Under the pieces are notes generated by a model. That model had not been told where the DNA came from and made no database searches. It worked only from the letters and a program-made list of their open reading frames with translations. A DNA stretch of 64,000 nucleotides from Chelativorans xinjiangensis (GTDB taxonomy: Bacteria; Pseudomonadota; Alphaproteobacteria; Rhizobiales; Rhizobiaceae): positions 1 through 64,000 of the forward strand of contig NZ_WQNH01000017.1 of the NCBI RefSeq assembly GCF_009812055.1, in the 5' to 3' direction. Positions 41,969-51,799 of the stretch are shown here, in pieces. How positions within the stretch are numbered: position 1 is the stretch's first letter; each line of letters starts with the position of its first letter. The position numbers and the translations under genes were made by a program.

Positions 41969-42994
41969 CTACTGATTGGGAAGGAAGCCATCGGCTTTCT
42001 CCACTACCTGGCAATTCGGAGCAAAAGCGGTGGCTGGTGTACCCGCGAGGGAAACCTCAAGCCGGTATTCGCGTCGTTCCCCGGGCGCGAGCGCTTCCGG
42101 CGGACCATCTCCTTTTTCCGGAAACGGACTGCTGCACGGCTCGATGGACAGGACCCCGGCGTGCTTGCGCAGGTCGTGCCAGACTTGCAGGTGGCCGAGC
42201 GTGCGTGTGTCGAAGGCGAAAGTGACGGCGAGGCCGGCCGCACCCGCGTTCGACGGGGACTTGACGACGCAACGCGCCTCGCCCTCCCCGCCGGTCGGCC
42301 AGGTTCTCGCTGGCATCAGACCGCCGTCGGGAAGCTCCGTCGGCCCCAATAGGCGGTCGCCGTTCAGTTCAATGGTGCTTCCTGAGGCAATCGCAGGGAA
42401 GCCGAGATTGAAGTGGTAGAGAATGGCTTGCGGCACTTGCTCCGCGCCCAGGTTCTCCACGGTATCCAGAATTCGCATGGACGCGCCGCCGATCGGGGCC
42501 TCGATGCGGCGCTTGAGCCGCAGGGTCTCGCCTCCATAGCGGCTCTGCACCACTTCACCTTCACAGAAAAGCGTCGGCTCCGCGCGCTCCCATTCTTCGC
42601 CGTAGCCGGTCAGCCTGGCGGGCGTGAAGGGCAGCCGGCCGTGCAGCGGCTCCCCGTTCATCGGCTGGCGGATATGATTGAGGCCGCATGTAATCAGGAA
42701 ACCGCCAAAGCCCCGGTTGAAGCCGCGGCCTCCGTCGTCCTCCGGATTGATGAGGGCGGGTGCGCGGAACCCTGCGGCCGTCTGCCAGGCAAGTTGAACG
42801 CCCTGCCACGATAGCGTGCCGATATCCATCGACCGGTCGGTCAGGACCCAGAAGTCGAGCCCGCCGCCGGTGGAAAAGGAAAGGGCCCGCACGCCGCGCT
42901 CCGCGCCGTCGTCGAGCACGATCCGTCGCACGCTTGCGACCTGCCGCAGGTCGCCGACGCGCATTCTCAGTGAATCGAGCAGCTGCGAGCTCAC
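41969..42994 (-). CDS. DUF4432 / aldose-1-epimerase-like protein
   Basis: The 341-residue protein has the galactose mutarotase-like beta-sandwich sequence pattern of the DUF4432 family: DFWVLTDRSMDIGTLSWQGVQLAWQT, FGGFLITCGLNHIRQP, LHGRLPFTPARL and LYHFNLGFPAI. Members are thought to act on sugars or sugar acids, but no activity is firmly established. It overlaps the sulfatase by four bases and is the last gene of the sugar transporter-sulfatase operon, so it may handle the desulfated sugar. Confidence 0.85.
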   Translation of the reverse strand: MSSQLLDSLRMRVGDLRQVASVRRIVLDDGAERGVRALSFSTGGGLDFWVLTDRSMDIGTLSWQGVQLAWQTAAGFRAPALINPEDDGGRGFNRGFGGFLITCGLNHIRQPMNGEPLHGRLPFTPARLTGYGEEWERAEPTLFCEGEVVQSRYGGETLRLKRRIEAPIGGASMRILDTVENLGAEQVPQAILYHFNLGFPAIASGSTIELNGDRLLGPTELPDGGLMPARTWPTGGEGEARCVVKSPSNAGAAGLAVTFAFDTRTLGHLQVWHDLRKHAGVLSIEPCSSPFPEKGDGPPEALAPGERREYRLEVSLAGTPATAFAPNCQVVEKADGFLPNQ

Positions 42995-44535
42995 TCGGTG
43001 ACCGCCAGGCGGGCTTGGTCGCTGCGAGGCAGATCCAGGCGCGCAAAGGCTTCCGACGGTGCGTCGTTGGCACGCATGAGGTCGACCATAAGCGCGACCA
43101 GTCTGTCCTCCTGCTCCTTGTCGTTCAGCGGCTGCTGCTGGCCCGGGTCCGTCTGCAAGTCGTAGAGCCGCGTGCCGGATTCCAGGAGCGCACCGGGACC
43201 GTAGTTGTTGTACATGGGTGAGCGCTCGACCACCGGCACCTTGAGGAGCCGCGCGCCCTTTGTGAAGGAGAACGGATCGGCAATGCCGGCGTCGGCCAGT
43301 TCCTCCGGCGTGAAGGGGGCGAAGATGTGCGTCGGCATCAGCGTGTACTGATATATCTCCTGCTGCGCCAGATCTTCAGGAAAGCGGTGATAGGTATAGT
43401 GGCCGTCGGCGATGTTCACCGCCCCGCCGAAATAACCGAACAGCGCGCCTTCCCGCCGCCGCTCGCCTGCCATCATGGACGTGAGCGGATAGCCTTCCAT
43501 TTCCTCGGCCGCCTCGACGCCGAAAAAGTCGAGGAAGGTGGGCGCAAGGTCGATCGATTGCGTCAAGGAGAAGGAGCGCGATCCCGCGCGATCCGGCTGG
43601 CGCGGATCATGGATGAAGAGCGGGATGCGCGCGACCTCCTCGTAGAGGTTCATGCGGTTCTTGGCCCAGAAGTCGTGCTCGCCGAGTAGGAAGCCGTGGT
43701 CCGTGGTCACCACCAAGGTGGTGTCTTTCCACATGTCGTACCGGTCAAAATAGTCGAGAAGCTCTCCCAGCAGGTGATCGCACATGGCAACCACCGCGTA
43801 GTAGTTGGCGCGCAGCTCCTCGCATTCCTCGGGCAGTTCATCGACGCGGCCGTAGCGCGGCCAATCGCGGATCGGCCCTTCCCAGCCGGTGTCGAACGGC
43901 TCCTTGAAGCGGCTCGGCGCGTGGAACGGCTCGTGCGGGTCGAAGGTCTCGATCTGCAGGAGCCAGTTGTCGGCGTCGCGGTTTACGTCGAGGAAGTCGA
44001 AGCCGTGCGCAAAGCACTGGACGGAAGGGAAATCCTTCTCCTCGCGGATGAATTCCCGGTTGACGACATTCTGCGAGAAATACTGCCGCCGCTCGGTCGT
44101 GAACTGGCGCGCATGATACATTTCGCGCAGCCGCTCCCAGTGCGGCTGGACCATCGCCTTCCAGCGGTCGCCCTCCTGTCCGCGCACGAACTCGTAGGAA
44201 TCGTAGCGGTTGTGGTAGGTCGCGCCGCCATCCTCCCAATAGTGGAAATGGTCGGTGACCAAATGGCTGTAGACCCCCGCCCTCTTGTGCAGCAGCTCGG
44301 GAAAGGCATTGTCGAAGGGCTCCAGGGGCCCCCAGCTCCTGTGCAGGAAGGTGAGCCGGCCCGTCAGCATGTCGCGCCGCGCCGGCATGCAGGGCAGGCT
44401 ACCGACATAATGTTTGTCGAAAGTGACGGCGCGCCGGGCGAGGCGGTCGAAATTCGGCGTCGGGACGCGCTTTCCCCCATAGGGCGAAAGCATGTGCCGG
44501 TTAAGCGAGTCGAAGAGGACGAAGACGACCTTCAT
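42991..44535 (-). CDS. Sulfatase (formylglycine type)
   Basis: The 514-residue protein belongs to the alkaline phosphatase-like sulfatase family. Metal-ligand start FVLFDSLNRHMLSPYG is followed by the active-site signature SLPCMPARRDMLTGR, where Cys49 would be converted to formylglycine (Cys-x-Pro-x-Arg). Further metal and substrate residues occur in TTLVVTTDHGFLLGEHDFWAKN. There is no signal peptide, so it acts in the cytoplasm on an imported sulfate ester. It lies 48 bases after the ABC permease gene, in one operon with a sugar importer. The substrate is unknown; a sulfated sugar is likely. Confidence 0.9.
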   Translation of the reverse strand: MKVVFVLFDSLNRHMLSPYGGKRVPTPNFDRLARRAVTFDKHYVGSLPCMPARRDMLTGRLTFLHRSWGPLEPFDNAFPELLHKRAGVYSHLVTDHFHYWEDGGATYHNRYDSYEFVRGQEGDRWKAMVQPHWERLREMYHARQFTTERRQYFSQNVVNREFIREEKDFPSVQCFAHGFDFLDVNRDADNWLLQIETFDPHEPFHAPSRFKEPFDTGWEGPIRDWPRYGRVDELPEECEELRANYYAVVAMCDHLLGELLDYFDRYDMWKDTTLVVTTDHGFLLGEHDFWAKNRMNLYEEVARIPLFIHDPRQPDRAGSRSFSLTQSIDLAPTFLDFFGVEAAEEMEGYPLTSMMAGERRREGALFGYFGGAVNIADGHYTYHRFPEDLAQQEIYQYTLMPTHIFAPFTPEELADAGIADPFSFTKGARLLKVPVVERSPMYNNYGPGALLESGTRLYDLQTDPGQQQPLNDKEQEDRLVALMVDLMRANDAPSEAFARLDLPRSDQARLAVTE

Positions 44536-44583
44536 TTCACTGTTATCCCCGAGATTTTCCGAACGTTCGAATATGGGCGCCCG

Positions 44584-45420
44584 TCATTTCACCGCCCCTT
44601 GGGTCAGCCCCTTGACGATATAGCGCTGTGCGACGAGAAGCAGCAGCAGCGCTGGAAGGATCGACAGCGCTGCGCTCGCCGCCATTTGCGTGTATTGGAT
44701 CTCGAAATCCTGGGCAAATTTGGCGATGGCCACCGGGACCGTTGCCGTTTGCTTCATGCTCAGGGTCAGGGCCACGGCAAACTCGTTCCAGGAGAAGACG
44801 AAGGTGAGCACCGCTGTCGCCGCCAGGCCGGGCGCGATGATGGGCAGCACCACATGCCGCAGCAGGATGGGCGTCGTGGCGCCGTCCATCCTGGCGGCTT
44901 CCTCCAGCTCCCGCGGCACATCCCGCACGAAGACGCTCATCAGCCACAGCGCCATCGGCAGGTTCAGTGTGGTGTGCGCCAGGATGAGGCCGATGAAGGT
45001 GTTGTCTAGCCCGACCGGCCGCGCCATCGCGTACCAGGCGCTGGCGAGCGCTACCGGCGGGATCATGTGGAAGATCAGTGTCCAGGCGAGGAATACATGC
45101 ACGATCCAGCCCGGCCAGCGCATGCGGTGGAGCGACCATGCCGCCAGCGTGGCGACCGCCAGGCAGAGCGCGGTGCTGGCGATGCCGACGATCAGCGAGT
45201 TGCGGTAGTTGAGCAGGAAATCCGATGTCTTCGAGAACAGGACCTCGGCGAAATTGAACCAGACGGGACTGAAGAAGAACTCGCCCATGAGCAGCGAGAT
45301 CTGCGTGCGGAAACCGGCGGCGACCGTCCAGGCGACCGGCGCGATGACGATGGCCGCCGCGGCAACGAGGACGAGGTGGGTAAGCGCGATGCGCCCTTGG
45401 CGAGAGACGGGGCCGTTCAT
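44584..45420 (-). CDS. ABC sugar importer permease (MalG/UgpE type)
   Basis: The 278-residue membrane protein has six helices and the binding-protein-dependent EAA loop, EEAARMDGATTPILLRHVVLPIIAPGLAAT. The ATG at 45420 follows GGGAGG by five bases; another ATG at 45423 is also possible. It overlaps the upstream permease stop. The pair forms the channel of a CUT1-type carbohydrate importer. Confidence 0.92.
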   Translation of the reverse strand: MNGPVSRQGRIALTHLVLVAAAAIVIAPVAWTVAAGFRTQISLLMGEFFFSPVWFNFAEVLFSKTSDFLLNYRNSLIVGIASTALCLAVATLAAWSLHRMRWPGWIVHVFLAWTLIFHMIPPVALASAWYAMARPVGLDNTFIGLILAHTTLNLPMALWLMSVFVRDVPRELEEAARMDGATTPILLRHVVLPIIAPGLAATAVLTFVFSWNEFAVALTLSMKQTATVPVAIAKFAQDFEIQYTQMAASAALSILPALLLLLVAQRYIVKGLTQGAVK

Positions 45421-46358
45421 CATGTCCTCCCGAGGCCGCGGCGGGCCGAAAGGGCGATGACGAGCAGAAGCGAAACGAGGAAGATGACGGCAACGGACAT
45501 GGCGGAGCCGTAGCCGATGCGGTCTTCGGTGAAGAAGCGCTGGTAAAGCGTGAAGCTGACCACCTCCGTCGCCGTCCCTGGACCGCCACTCGTCAGGAGG
45601 TAGACCTCGTCGAACACCTTGAAGGCCAGCACGAGGCGGAAGGCGAACGTTACGACTATGGTGGGTATCATCAGCGGCAGCGTGATGTAGCGAAACTCCT
45701 GCCAGGGCTTCGCGCCATCCACTTTCGCAGCCTCGAAGATGTCCTGCGGCAGCGATTCGATGCCGGCGAGAAAGAGCAGAAAACAGAATGGCGTCCAGTG
45801 CCAGATGTCGACGACGATCACCGACAGGAGGGCCGTCTCGGCGGAGCCCAGCCAGTCGTGCTGCATGACGCCTAGGAGCGCGAGCCCCTGGTTGATGAGC
45901 CCGAAATCGTAGTTGAGCATCAGCTTCCAGATGGCGCCAATGACGATGCCGGGAATGAGGATCGGCAGGATGAAGATCGCGCGGTAGAGGACGCGGCCGC
46001 GCGTCACCTTGCTGCACAAAAGCGCAAGCCCGAGCCCCAGCACCATCTGGCCAGCAACGGCGCAGAAGGCGAAGATGAAGGTGTTGACGAGCCCTGCCCT
46101 GAACAGCGCGTCGGAGCCGAGCGCACGATAATGCGACAGGCCCACGAAGCTGCGGGTGGAGTCGCCGCCAGCCCAGGTGATGTCCTGGAAGCTGCTTACG
46201 AACAGGTTGGCCAGGGGAAGCACGCTGAGCAACAGCATCAGCGCCAATGCCGGTGAGATCGTCAGCCAGCGCCACAACCGGTCATCGCCGAACGCGGCGC
46301 CAGCCTTGCGCCCGCCTGTCCGGTCTCCCACCAGTGTGGCGACCGAGGCCGTGCTCAT
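45420..46358 (-). CDS. ABC sugar importer permease (MalF/UgpA type)
   Basis: The 312-residue membrane protein has six helices and an EAA loop, FEAAKVDGAKPWQEFRYITLPLMIPTIVVT. It starts after a GGGGGAG site, 20 bases after the binding protein gene. It belongs to the CUT1 family. No ATPase gene accompanies this operon. Confidence 0.92.
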   Translation of the reverse strand: MSTASVATLVGDRTGGRKAGAAFGDDRLWRWLTISPALALMLLLSVLPLANLFVSSFQDITWAGGDSTRSFVGLSHYRALGSDALFRAGLVNTFIFAFCAVAGQMVLGLGLALLCSKVTRGRVLYRAIFILPILIPGIVIGAIWKLMLNYDFGLINQGLALLGVMQHDWLGSAETALLSVIVVDIWHWTPFCFLLFLAGIESLPQDIFEAAKVDGAKPWQEFRYITLPLMIPTIVVTFAFRLVLAFKVFDEVYLLTSGGPGTATEVVSFTLYQRFFTEDRIGYGSAMSVAVIFLVSLLLVIALSARRGLGRT

Positions 46359-46378
46359 CGTGACTCCCCCTTTCCGCC

Positions 46379-47722
46379 TCAGAGCGGCTCTATCTGGCTG
46401 GTATCGTACTGGTGCTTGTCCATGATGGCGTGGATCTCGTCGGCCATGCCGTTCAGCGACTCGACGGCGGAGATCTCACCGGCGATGGCTCGGTTGAGCC
46501 CGAGCTCCAGCACGGCGATCACCTCGCTCGCTTCCGGGAACTGGTAGATATTGACGGCGTGCGGAAGCGCCTGCGCCAGCGGCTTCATCCAGCGGTAGCG
46601 GTGCTCGTCGGCGATCGGCTCGTCGTAGACCGCCGCGTGTACGGGGATGCCGCCGGCCTCCGCCGTGGTGAGCTGGGCCTCCTTGGTCTGGAACCAGCGC
46701 AGGAACTCGACTGCGGCGCGCTTGCGCTCGTCGGGTATGTTGTGGGCGATGCCTGCCAGCCAGTGGCCGAGGCCGGGCGCGGTCGGCAGCCCTGGCAGCG
46801 AGGGGGGCGGGCCCCACTCCACCTTGTCGACGACAGCAGACTTGTTTGGGTCGTCCATCTGCGACCACGCTGCGATCACCATCATCACGTGGGCAGCCTG
46901 CCCGGTCACAATGCTTTGAACGACCTCGGCCTGGTCCATTGCCGCCGTCTTGGGATGTCCGGCCTCACGGGCAAGTCGGATATAGTATTCGAGCGCTTCC
47001 CGCCCTTCCGGGCTGTTCAGCGTGACTGTGTAGTCTCCGGACGATTGGTCCCTGAAGATGCCGCCGCCATGGCCGTAGAGATAGGGGTAGAAGTCGTAGG
47101 CCACGGTGTGCGGGCCGCGCGCCCCGCGCTGGACGATGCCGTAGCGCTGCGGCGGCTCATGGAAGCGGCGCGCGTTCTCTTCCAGCTCGGCAAAGGTGGC
47201 CGGCGCTTCGAGTCCCGCCTCGGCATAAAGGTCGCCGCGATAATAGAGCATCGGGATATTGGGCTGGACGGGCACCGACATCAGCTTGCCGTCAGCTGTG
47301 ACGGTCTTCTTTTCAGCGTTGTAGTAGACAGTGTCGCCCAGCGTGTAGACCTTCGGATCGAGCTTGAAGCCCGGATCGATATCCGTGATGGGTGCGACGA
47401 AGCCGCCGGCGTACATCTCCGTGAACCAGCCGGAGTTCATGATCAGGATGTCGTACTGGCCCTCGTTCGCGCGCACCGAATTGCGCTGCTTTTCGAGTGA
47501 GCCCGCGAAAGGATTGACGTCGAGTTCTACCCGGTTGCCGGTCTCGGATTCGTAAAGTTCTACGGTCCTGCGGAAGCTATCGAACCAGGGCGACTGGTTG
47601 ATGACGATGGTGATAGGCGCAACCGTCTGCGCCCACAAAGGCCGCCATGTGGCAGCCGTCGCTGCGGCCGCTCCCATGCCGGCAAGGGCGTGACGTCTGT
47701 TGATTTCGGGCAGATTCTTCAT
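46379..47722 (-). CDS. ABC sugar importer substrate-binding protein
   Basis: The 447-residue extracellular solute-binding protein (family 1) starts at the ATG at 47722 after GGGAGG. It has an N-terminal signal with a twin-arginine-like start (EINRRHALAGMGAAAATAAT) and a body of family type (SPWFDSFRRTVELYESETGNRVELDVNPFAGSLEKQ). It is the first gene of an operon continuing with two permeases, a sulfatase and a DUF4432 protein. The ligand is presumably a sulfated carbohydrate. Confidence 0.9.
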   Translation of the reverse strand: MKNLPEINRRHALAGMGAAAATAATWRPLWAQTVAPITIVINQSPWFDSFRRTVELYESETGNRVELDVNPFAGSLEKQRNSVRANEGQYDILIMNSGWFTEMYAGGFVAPITDIDPGFKLDPKVYTLGDTVYYNAEKKTVTADGKLMSVPVQPNIPMLYYRGDLYAEAGLEAPATFAELEENARRFHEPPQRYGIVQRGARGPHTVAYDFYPYLYGHGGGIFRDQSSGDYTVTLNSPEGREALEYYIRLAREAGHPKTAAMDQAEVVQSIVTGQAAHVMMVIAAWSQMDDPNKSAVVDKVEWGPPPSLPGLPTAPGLGHWLAGIAHNIPDERKRAAVEFLRWFQTKEAQLTTAEAGGIPVHAAVYDEPIADEHRYRWMKPLAQALPHAVNIYQFPEASEVIAVLELGLNRAIAGEISAVESLNGMADEIHAIMDKHQYDTSQIEPL

Positions 47723-47826
47723 GATTTCCTCCCTCACGACGACCTCGTGCTCCGAGAGGAAATTTTCACAAAAGTCCCATTCCCACAAATAAATAACTCG
47801 GCCTTATCGATGCCGAATCGGAATGA

Positions 47827-48732
47827 TTAGTTGGTAGGCTCCTGCTTGCAGATCGCGACCAGCTCCTCGACGATCGCCTCTGCCGCCGGCGAGAGCCACC
47901 CGTCCTTCCGTGTGACGATGCCGGCGCTGCGGAAGGCGTCGAGCTCCGGCACCTTGAGCATGACGAGGTCGACCGCCTCGGGCAGCTTGAGCGTGGTCGA
48001 CACTGTGAATGTCAGCGCATCGGAAAAACGAGCCATCTGCAGAAGAAATGCCAAAGAATCGGTCTCGACGACCGCTTTCGGGGACGGGAGGTCCATGGCC
48101 GTGAACAAGGCTTTCAGTCTCTGGTGAGCCCGCGTCGTCTCCGGCGGCATCGCCCAGGGATATTTCAAGAGCTCCGGGGCAGCGAGATTTCGCCTGCTTG
48201 TAAGCTCGTGATTCTTCCGGCAGCACACACCCAGCCGATCAGTGGAGAGCGGCTGCATCCTGAGGTCGCGGGCAGCATCCGAGGCGGGCAGTTCGGCAAC
48301 GACGAGGTCGACCTCCCCGTGGCGCAAGGCCCGCAGCAGCGCATCGTCGAAGCCACCCTCGATCCTGACCCTTATCGATGGATTCTTGGCGGCAGCCTTC
48401 GCCACGGCCGCCGGCAAAAGCCGCCTCAGCCAGGCTGGTCCTGCTCCGATCGTCACGGTGCCGACCTTGCCTCCACGGAGCGCCTCGATCTCGTTCTTCG
48501 CATCGCCGAACTGGACCTTTATGGCTTCCGCATGCCGCAACAGGCTCTGGCCGTAGGGTGTCAGTTCCATCCCACGCGGCATGCGCTCGAACAGCTTCAC
48601 GCCCAGTTCGAGTTCCAGCGCTCGTACGGTCTTTGTGAGCGTCGGCTGCGCGATTCCCAAGGTAGTCGCCGCGAGGGTCATGCTTTTACATTCCGCGACC
48701 GTCAGAAAGTACTCGAGTTGGCGAATATTCAT
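47827..48732 (-). CDS. LysR-family transcriptional regulator
   Basis: The 301-residue protein has an N-terminal HTH (IRQLEYFLTVAECKSMTLAATTLGIAQPTLTKTVRALELELGVKLFER) and a type 2 periplasmic-binding-like effector domain. It lies on the same strand as, and 104 bases upstream of, the sugar transporter-sulfatase operon, which it probably controls. Confidence 0.88.
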   Translation of the reverse strand: MNIRQLEYFLTVAECKSMTLAATTLGIAQPTLTKTVRALELELGVKLFERMPRGMELTPYGQSLLRHAEAIKVQFGDAKNEIEALRGGKVGTVTIGAGPAWLRRLLPAAVAKAAAKNPSIRVRIEGGFDDALLRALRHGEVDLVVAELPASDAARDLRMQPLSTDRLGVCCRKNHELTSRRNLAAPELLKYPWAMPPETTRAHQRLKALFTAMDLPSPKAVVETDSLAFLLQMARFSDALTFTVSTTLKLPEAVDLVMLKVPELDAFRSAGIVTRKDGWLSPAAEAIVEELVAICKQEPTN

Positions 48733-48875
48733 TTGAGTTTAGCAGATAGGAGAGCGGCGAAATCGGATTGTAGCCCACGCAAGCCAGCAAAGGCCCGCCA
48801 CCATTGGTAGCGTGTATGTCTGGTTTGGAAAAGCTCTGGAAGGTCGGAGGACTCTTCCCTTGAGCGCACCGCCGG

Positions 48876-49844
48876 TCAATCCAAATCGTCCCGTATGCAG
48901 GCCTTCGCGTGTCCGGGCGCGACTTCGCGCAGCGCGGGAACGGGCCCGGCGCAAGCGTCGAGGGCAAAGGGGCAGCGGGTTCTGAAGACGCATCCTGAGG
49001 GCGGGTCGGCCGGACTGGGTATGTCGCCGGTAAGGATCTGCCGCTTTCCGCGGCGTGCCGGGTCCGGCGACGGCACCGCCGATAGCAGCGCCCGCGTATA
49101 GGGGTGACGCGGACTGGAATAGAGCGCCCGGCTGGGGGCGATTTCCATGATCCGCCCGAGATAGAGCACGATGACCGTGTCGGCGACATATTCGACGACC
49201 GCCAGATCATGCGCGATGAAAAGCATCGTCAGCCCGAGCCGCAGCTGCAGGTCGCGCAAAAGGTTGATGATCTGGGCCTGTATCGACACGTCGAGCGCGG
49301 ATACGGGTTCATCGGCGACGATCAGTTCGGGTTCGAGTACCAGTGCCCGCGCAATGCCGATGCGCTGGCGCTGGCCGCCGGAAAACTCGTGCGCGTACCG
49401 GCTGAAGGCATCGGCCGGCAAGTCGACCGCGGCAAGCGCCTTCACCGCCTTCTCGGCGCGCTCGGCCCTGGTGCCGACGCGCTGGATTTCGAGCCCCTCG
49501 GTGAGGATTTCACCGATGGTCATTCGTGGCGACAGACTGGCGAACGGATCCTGGAAAATGTACTGCACGCGGGCGTGGAGCTGGCGCAACTGCCGGGCCG
49601 AGAGCCGCGTGGTCTCGACACCGTCGAAGCGCACGCTGCCTGAGGTCGGCTCGATCAATTGCGCTGCCATGCGGCCGATGGTGGTCTTGCCGCTGCCCGA
49701 TTCGCCGACCAGGCCGACCACCTTGCCGCGCGGAACCTCAAACGAGACGTCCTCCACTGCCCGCACCACCGGGCCGCGGCCGAATGCGACAGGCGCGAAG
49801 TGCTTGGTCAGATGGGTGACGGAAAGCAATGGTTCCTCTGGCAT
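48876..49844 (-). CDS. Dipeptide/oligopeptide ABC importer ATPase (OppF/DppF type)
   Basis: The 322-residue ATPase has Walker A GESGSGKTTI, signature FSGGQRQRIGIARAL, Walker B LIVADEPVSALD and the C-terminal oligopeptide/dipeptide extension with CVFRTRCPFALDAC, whose cysteines are typical of this subfamily. The ATG at 49844 is two bases from the partner ATPase stop and has an AGGA site upstream; another in-frame ATG at 49862 overlaps the neighbour. It is last in the operon. Confidence 0.92.
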   Translation of the reverse strand: MPEEPLLSVTHLTKHFAPVAFGRGPVVRAVEDVSFEVPRGKVVGLVGESGSGKTTIGRMAAQLIEPTSGSVRFDGVETTRLSARQLRQLHARVQYIFQDPFASLSPRMTIGEILTEGLEIQRVGTRAERAEKAVKALAAVDLPADAFSRYAHEFSGGQRQRIGIARALVLEPELIVADEPVSALDVSIQAQIINLLRDLQLRLGLTMLFIAHDLAVVEYVADTVIVLYLGRIMEIAPSRALYSSPRHPYTRALLSAVPSPDPARRGKRQILTGDIPSPADPPSGCVFRTRCPFALDACAGPVPALREVAPGHAKACIRDDLD

Positions 49845-49846
49845 GG

Positions 49847-50857
49847 TCAGATTTCCTGCCATCGGATGCAGCGGCTCGCATGGCCTTTCCCCGTGTCGAC
49901 AAGGTCCGGGAAGGCGGTGGTGCAGGCGTCGATCGCATAAGGGCAGCGGGGCGCGAACGCACAGCCGGGCGGCAAGTCGATAAGGCTCGGAACGGAGCCG
50001 GCAATCGTCTGCAGCGGAGCACCGGCCTCCTTGAGCGCTGTCGCTTCACCGAGCTGCGGCACCGAGCGCATCAGGCCCTTGGTATAGGGGTGACGGGGGT
50101 GGGAAAAGACGCTGGGCACGTTCCCCGCTTCGACGATCGAACCGGCATACATCACCGCAACCCGGTCGGCGATCTCGGCAACAACGCCGAGATTGTGGGT
50201 CACGAACAGCATCGCCATGCCGCGCTCGGCCTGGAGTTTGGCCAGGAGGTCGAGGATCTGGGCCTGGATGGTGACATCGAGCGCCGTGGTCGGCTCGTCG
50301 GCGATGAGCAGGGCTGGATTGCAGGCGAGCGCCATGGCGATGGTGGCGCGCTGGCGCATGCCGCCCGACAGCTCGTGCGGGTATTGCCTAACCCGCCGCT
50401 GCGGGTCGGGAATACCGACGTCGACCAGCAGCCGAACGGCATCAGCGATGGCTTCACGACGAGACTTTCCCAGATGGATACGGATCGGCTCAGCAATCTG
50501 CTCACCAATGGTATAGACCGGGTTGAGGCTTGTCAGCGGCTCCTGGAACACCATTCCGATGTCGTTGCCTCGGATGCAGCGCAGGGTCTCGTTATCGAGG
50601 GCCTGAAGTTCGACCGTCTCGCCGGACTTGCGTCGCAGCATCAAGCGGCCCGACGCGATCCGCCCGATCCCTTTGGGCAACAGCCCGACGATGGAAAGGC
50701 TGGTCACCGACTTGCCCGAGCCGGACTCGCCGACGAGAGCCAGGGTCTCTCCGGCGGCGATGGTGAGGTCCAGGTCGCGCACTGCCGCCACCTCGCGGCC
50801 GCCGATGCGGAACGTCGTCGTCAGTCCTTTGATCTCGATGACGGGCAGACCTGCCAT
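49847..50857 (-). CDS. Dipeptide/oligopeptide ABC importer ATPase (OppD/DppD type)
   Basis: The 336-residue ATPase has Walker [11 protein letters not shown], signature [15 protein letters not shown], Walker [13 protein letters not shown] and the cysteine-bearing C-terminal extension ([14 protein letters not shown]). The ATG at 50857 follows GGAG; the frame also allows a TTG at 50860. It follows the DapA-like gene by three bases. Confidence 0.92.
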   Translation of the reverse strand: MAGLPVIEIKGLTTTFRIGGREVAAVRDLDLTIAAGETLALVGESGSGKSVTSLSIVGLLPKGIGRIASGRLMLRRKSGETVELQALDNETLRCIRGNDIGMVFQEPLTSLNPVYTIGEQIAEPIRIHLGKSRREAIADAVRLLVDVGIPDPQRRVRQYPHELSGGMRQRATIAMALACNPALLIADEPTTALDVTIQAQILDLLAKLQAERGMAMLFVTHNLGVVAEIADRVAVMYAGSIVEAGNVPSVFSHPRHPYTKGLMRSVPQLGEATALKEAGAPLQTIAGSVPSLIDLPPGCAFAPRCPYAIDACTTAFPDLVDTGKGHASRCIRWQEI

Positions 50858-50860
50858 CAA

Positions 50861-51778
50861 CTACTCCAGGAGGCCAGTTGCACGCAGGATCGTGTCGATG
50901 CGCGCAGCTTCTTCGCCGTTGAGTGCACGTTGCGGACGGGGCATGAGATTGGTGTCGATGATCCCGAGACTGCGCATCGCGGTCTTGAACGCACCGATGC
51001 CGGCGGAGCCGGTGCTGGTGCGCGGCAGGCTCACCCGGACCATTTCGAACAGACGGCACAGCCTCTCCTGCTCCGCGCGCGCTGCTGCGATGTCTCCCGC
51101 CTGGCAAAGATCCCACAACCGTACATAGCCACGCGGATCGACATTGCCGAGGCCGGGCACCACACCGTGCGCGCCCATGCCAAGTGCTCCGTCGACCAGG
51201 ATTTCCGAACCCGTCATCGCGAAAAAATTGGGATCCGCTGCCATGTCCATCAGGACATACCGGAAATTGCCGTCGTCACCGCTTGAGTCCTTCAGTCCGG
51301 CGATCGCGCCCTCCCGTGCCAATGTCACGGTCGTGGCGCGCTCGAGCTTGGTGCCCACGCAAACCGGTATATCGTAGGCGATGACCGGCACATCCAATGC
51401 TTCGCGCACATAGCGGAAGTGGTCGATGATCTCCGGCTGGCTGGTGCGGGTGTAGAATGGAGCGGTCACGACCACCGCATCCACGCCGGCTGCCTGTGCG
51501 TTGCGCGCATGCTCGATAACGCACTCCGTCGTCGGGGCGATGACGCCGGCGAAGATGGACACCCTGCCCCCGGTTTGCTCGACCGCGTGCTCGATGATCT
51601 TCACACGGGTGGCTTCGTCGTGAAAAACGACCTCGCTGGTCGAGCCAAGGACGAACAGGCCGTGCACGCCGGCATCCAGCAGATGGTCGATCACCCTGGA
51701 GAAAGAAACGTAGTCGACTTCGAATCGTTCGTTGAGCGGCGTGACGACCGGTGGAACGACACCTTTGAACAGAGGCAT
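50861..51778 (-). CDS. DapA/NanA-family lyase or synthase (within Opp operon)
   Basis: The 305-residue protein is a class I aldolase-type TIM barrel of the dihydrodipicolinate synthase/N-acetylneuraminate lyase family. Schiff-base Lys lies in AIAGLKDSSGD, the catalytic Tyr in PVIAYDIPVC, and the usual GTTGE loop appears as GSTSEV. The changed loop argues against true DapA. It is placed between permease and ATPase genes of an Opp-type importer, so it probably acts on the imported compound or its keto-acid product. Confidence 0.88.
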   Translation of the reverse strand: MPLFKGVVPPVVTPLNERFEVDYVSFSRVIDHLLDAGVHGLFVLGSTSEVVFHDEATRVKIIEHAVEQTGGRVSIFAGVIAPTTECVIEHARNAQAAGVDAVVVTAPFYTRTSQPEIIDHFRYVREALDVPVIAYDIPVCVGTKLERATTVTLAREGAIAGLKDSSGDDGNFRYVLMDMAADPNFFAMTGSEILVDGALGMGAHGVVPGLGNVDPRGYVRLWDLCQAGDIAAARAEQERLCRLFEMVRVSLPRTSTGSAGIGAFKTAMRSLGIIDTNLMPRPQRALNGEEAARIDTILRATGLLE

Positions 51779-51799
51779 GTGAGACCTTCTTTTTGAAAT

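Noticed and set aside
41728-41991. Arginine-rich short open frame after the DUF4432 gene
   Set aside because: Overlaps the end of the DUF4432 gene, lacks a ribosome binding site and has no recognisable domain.
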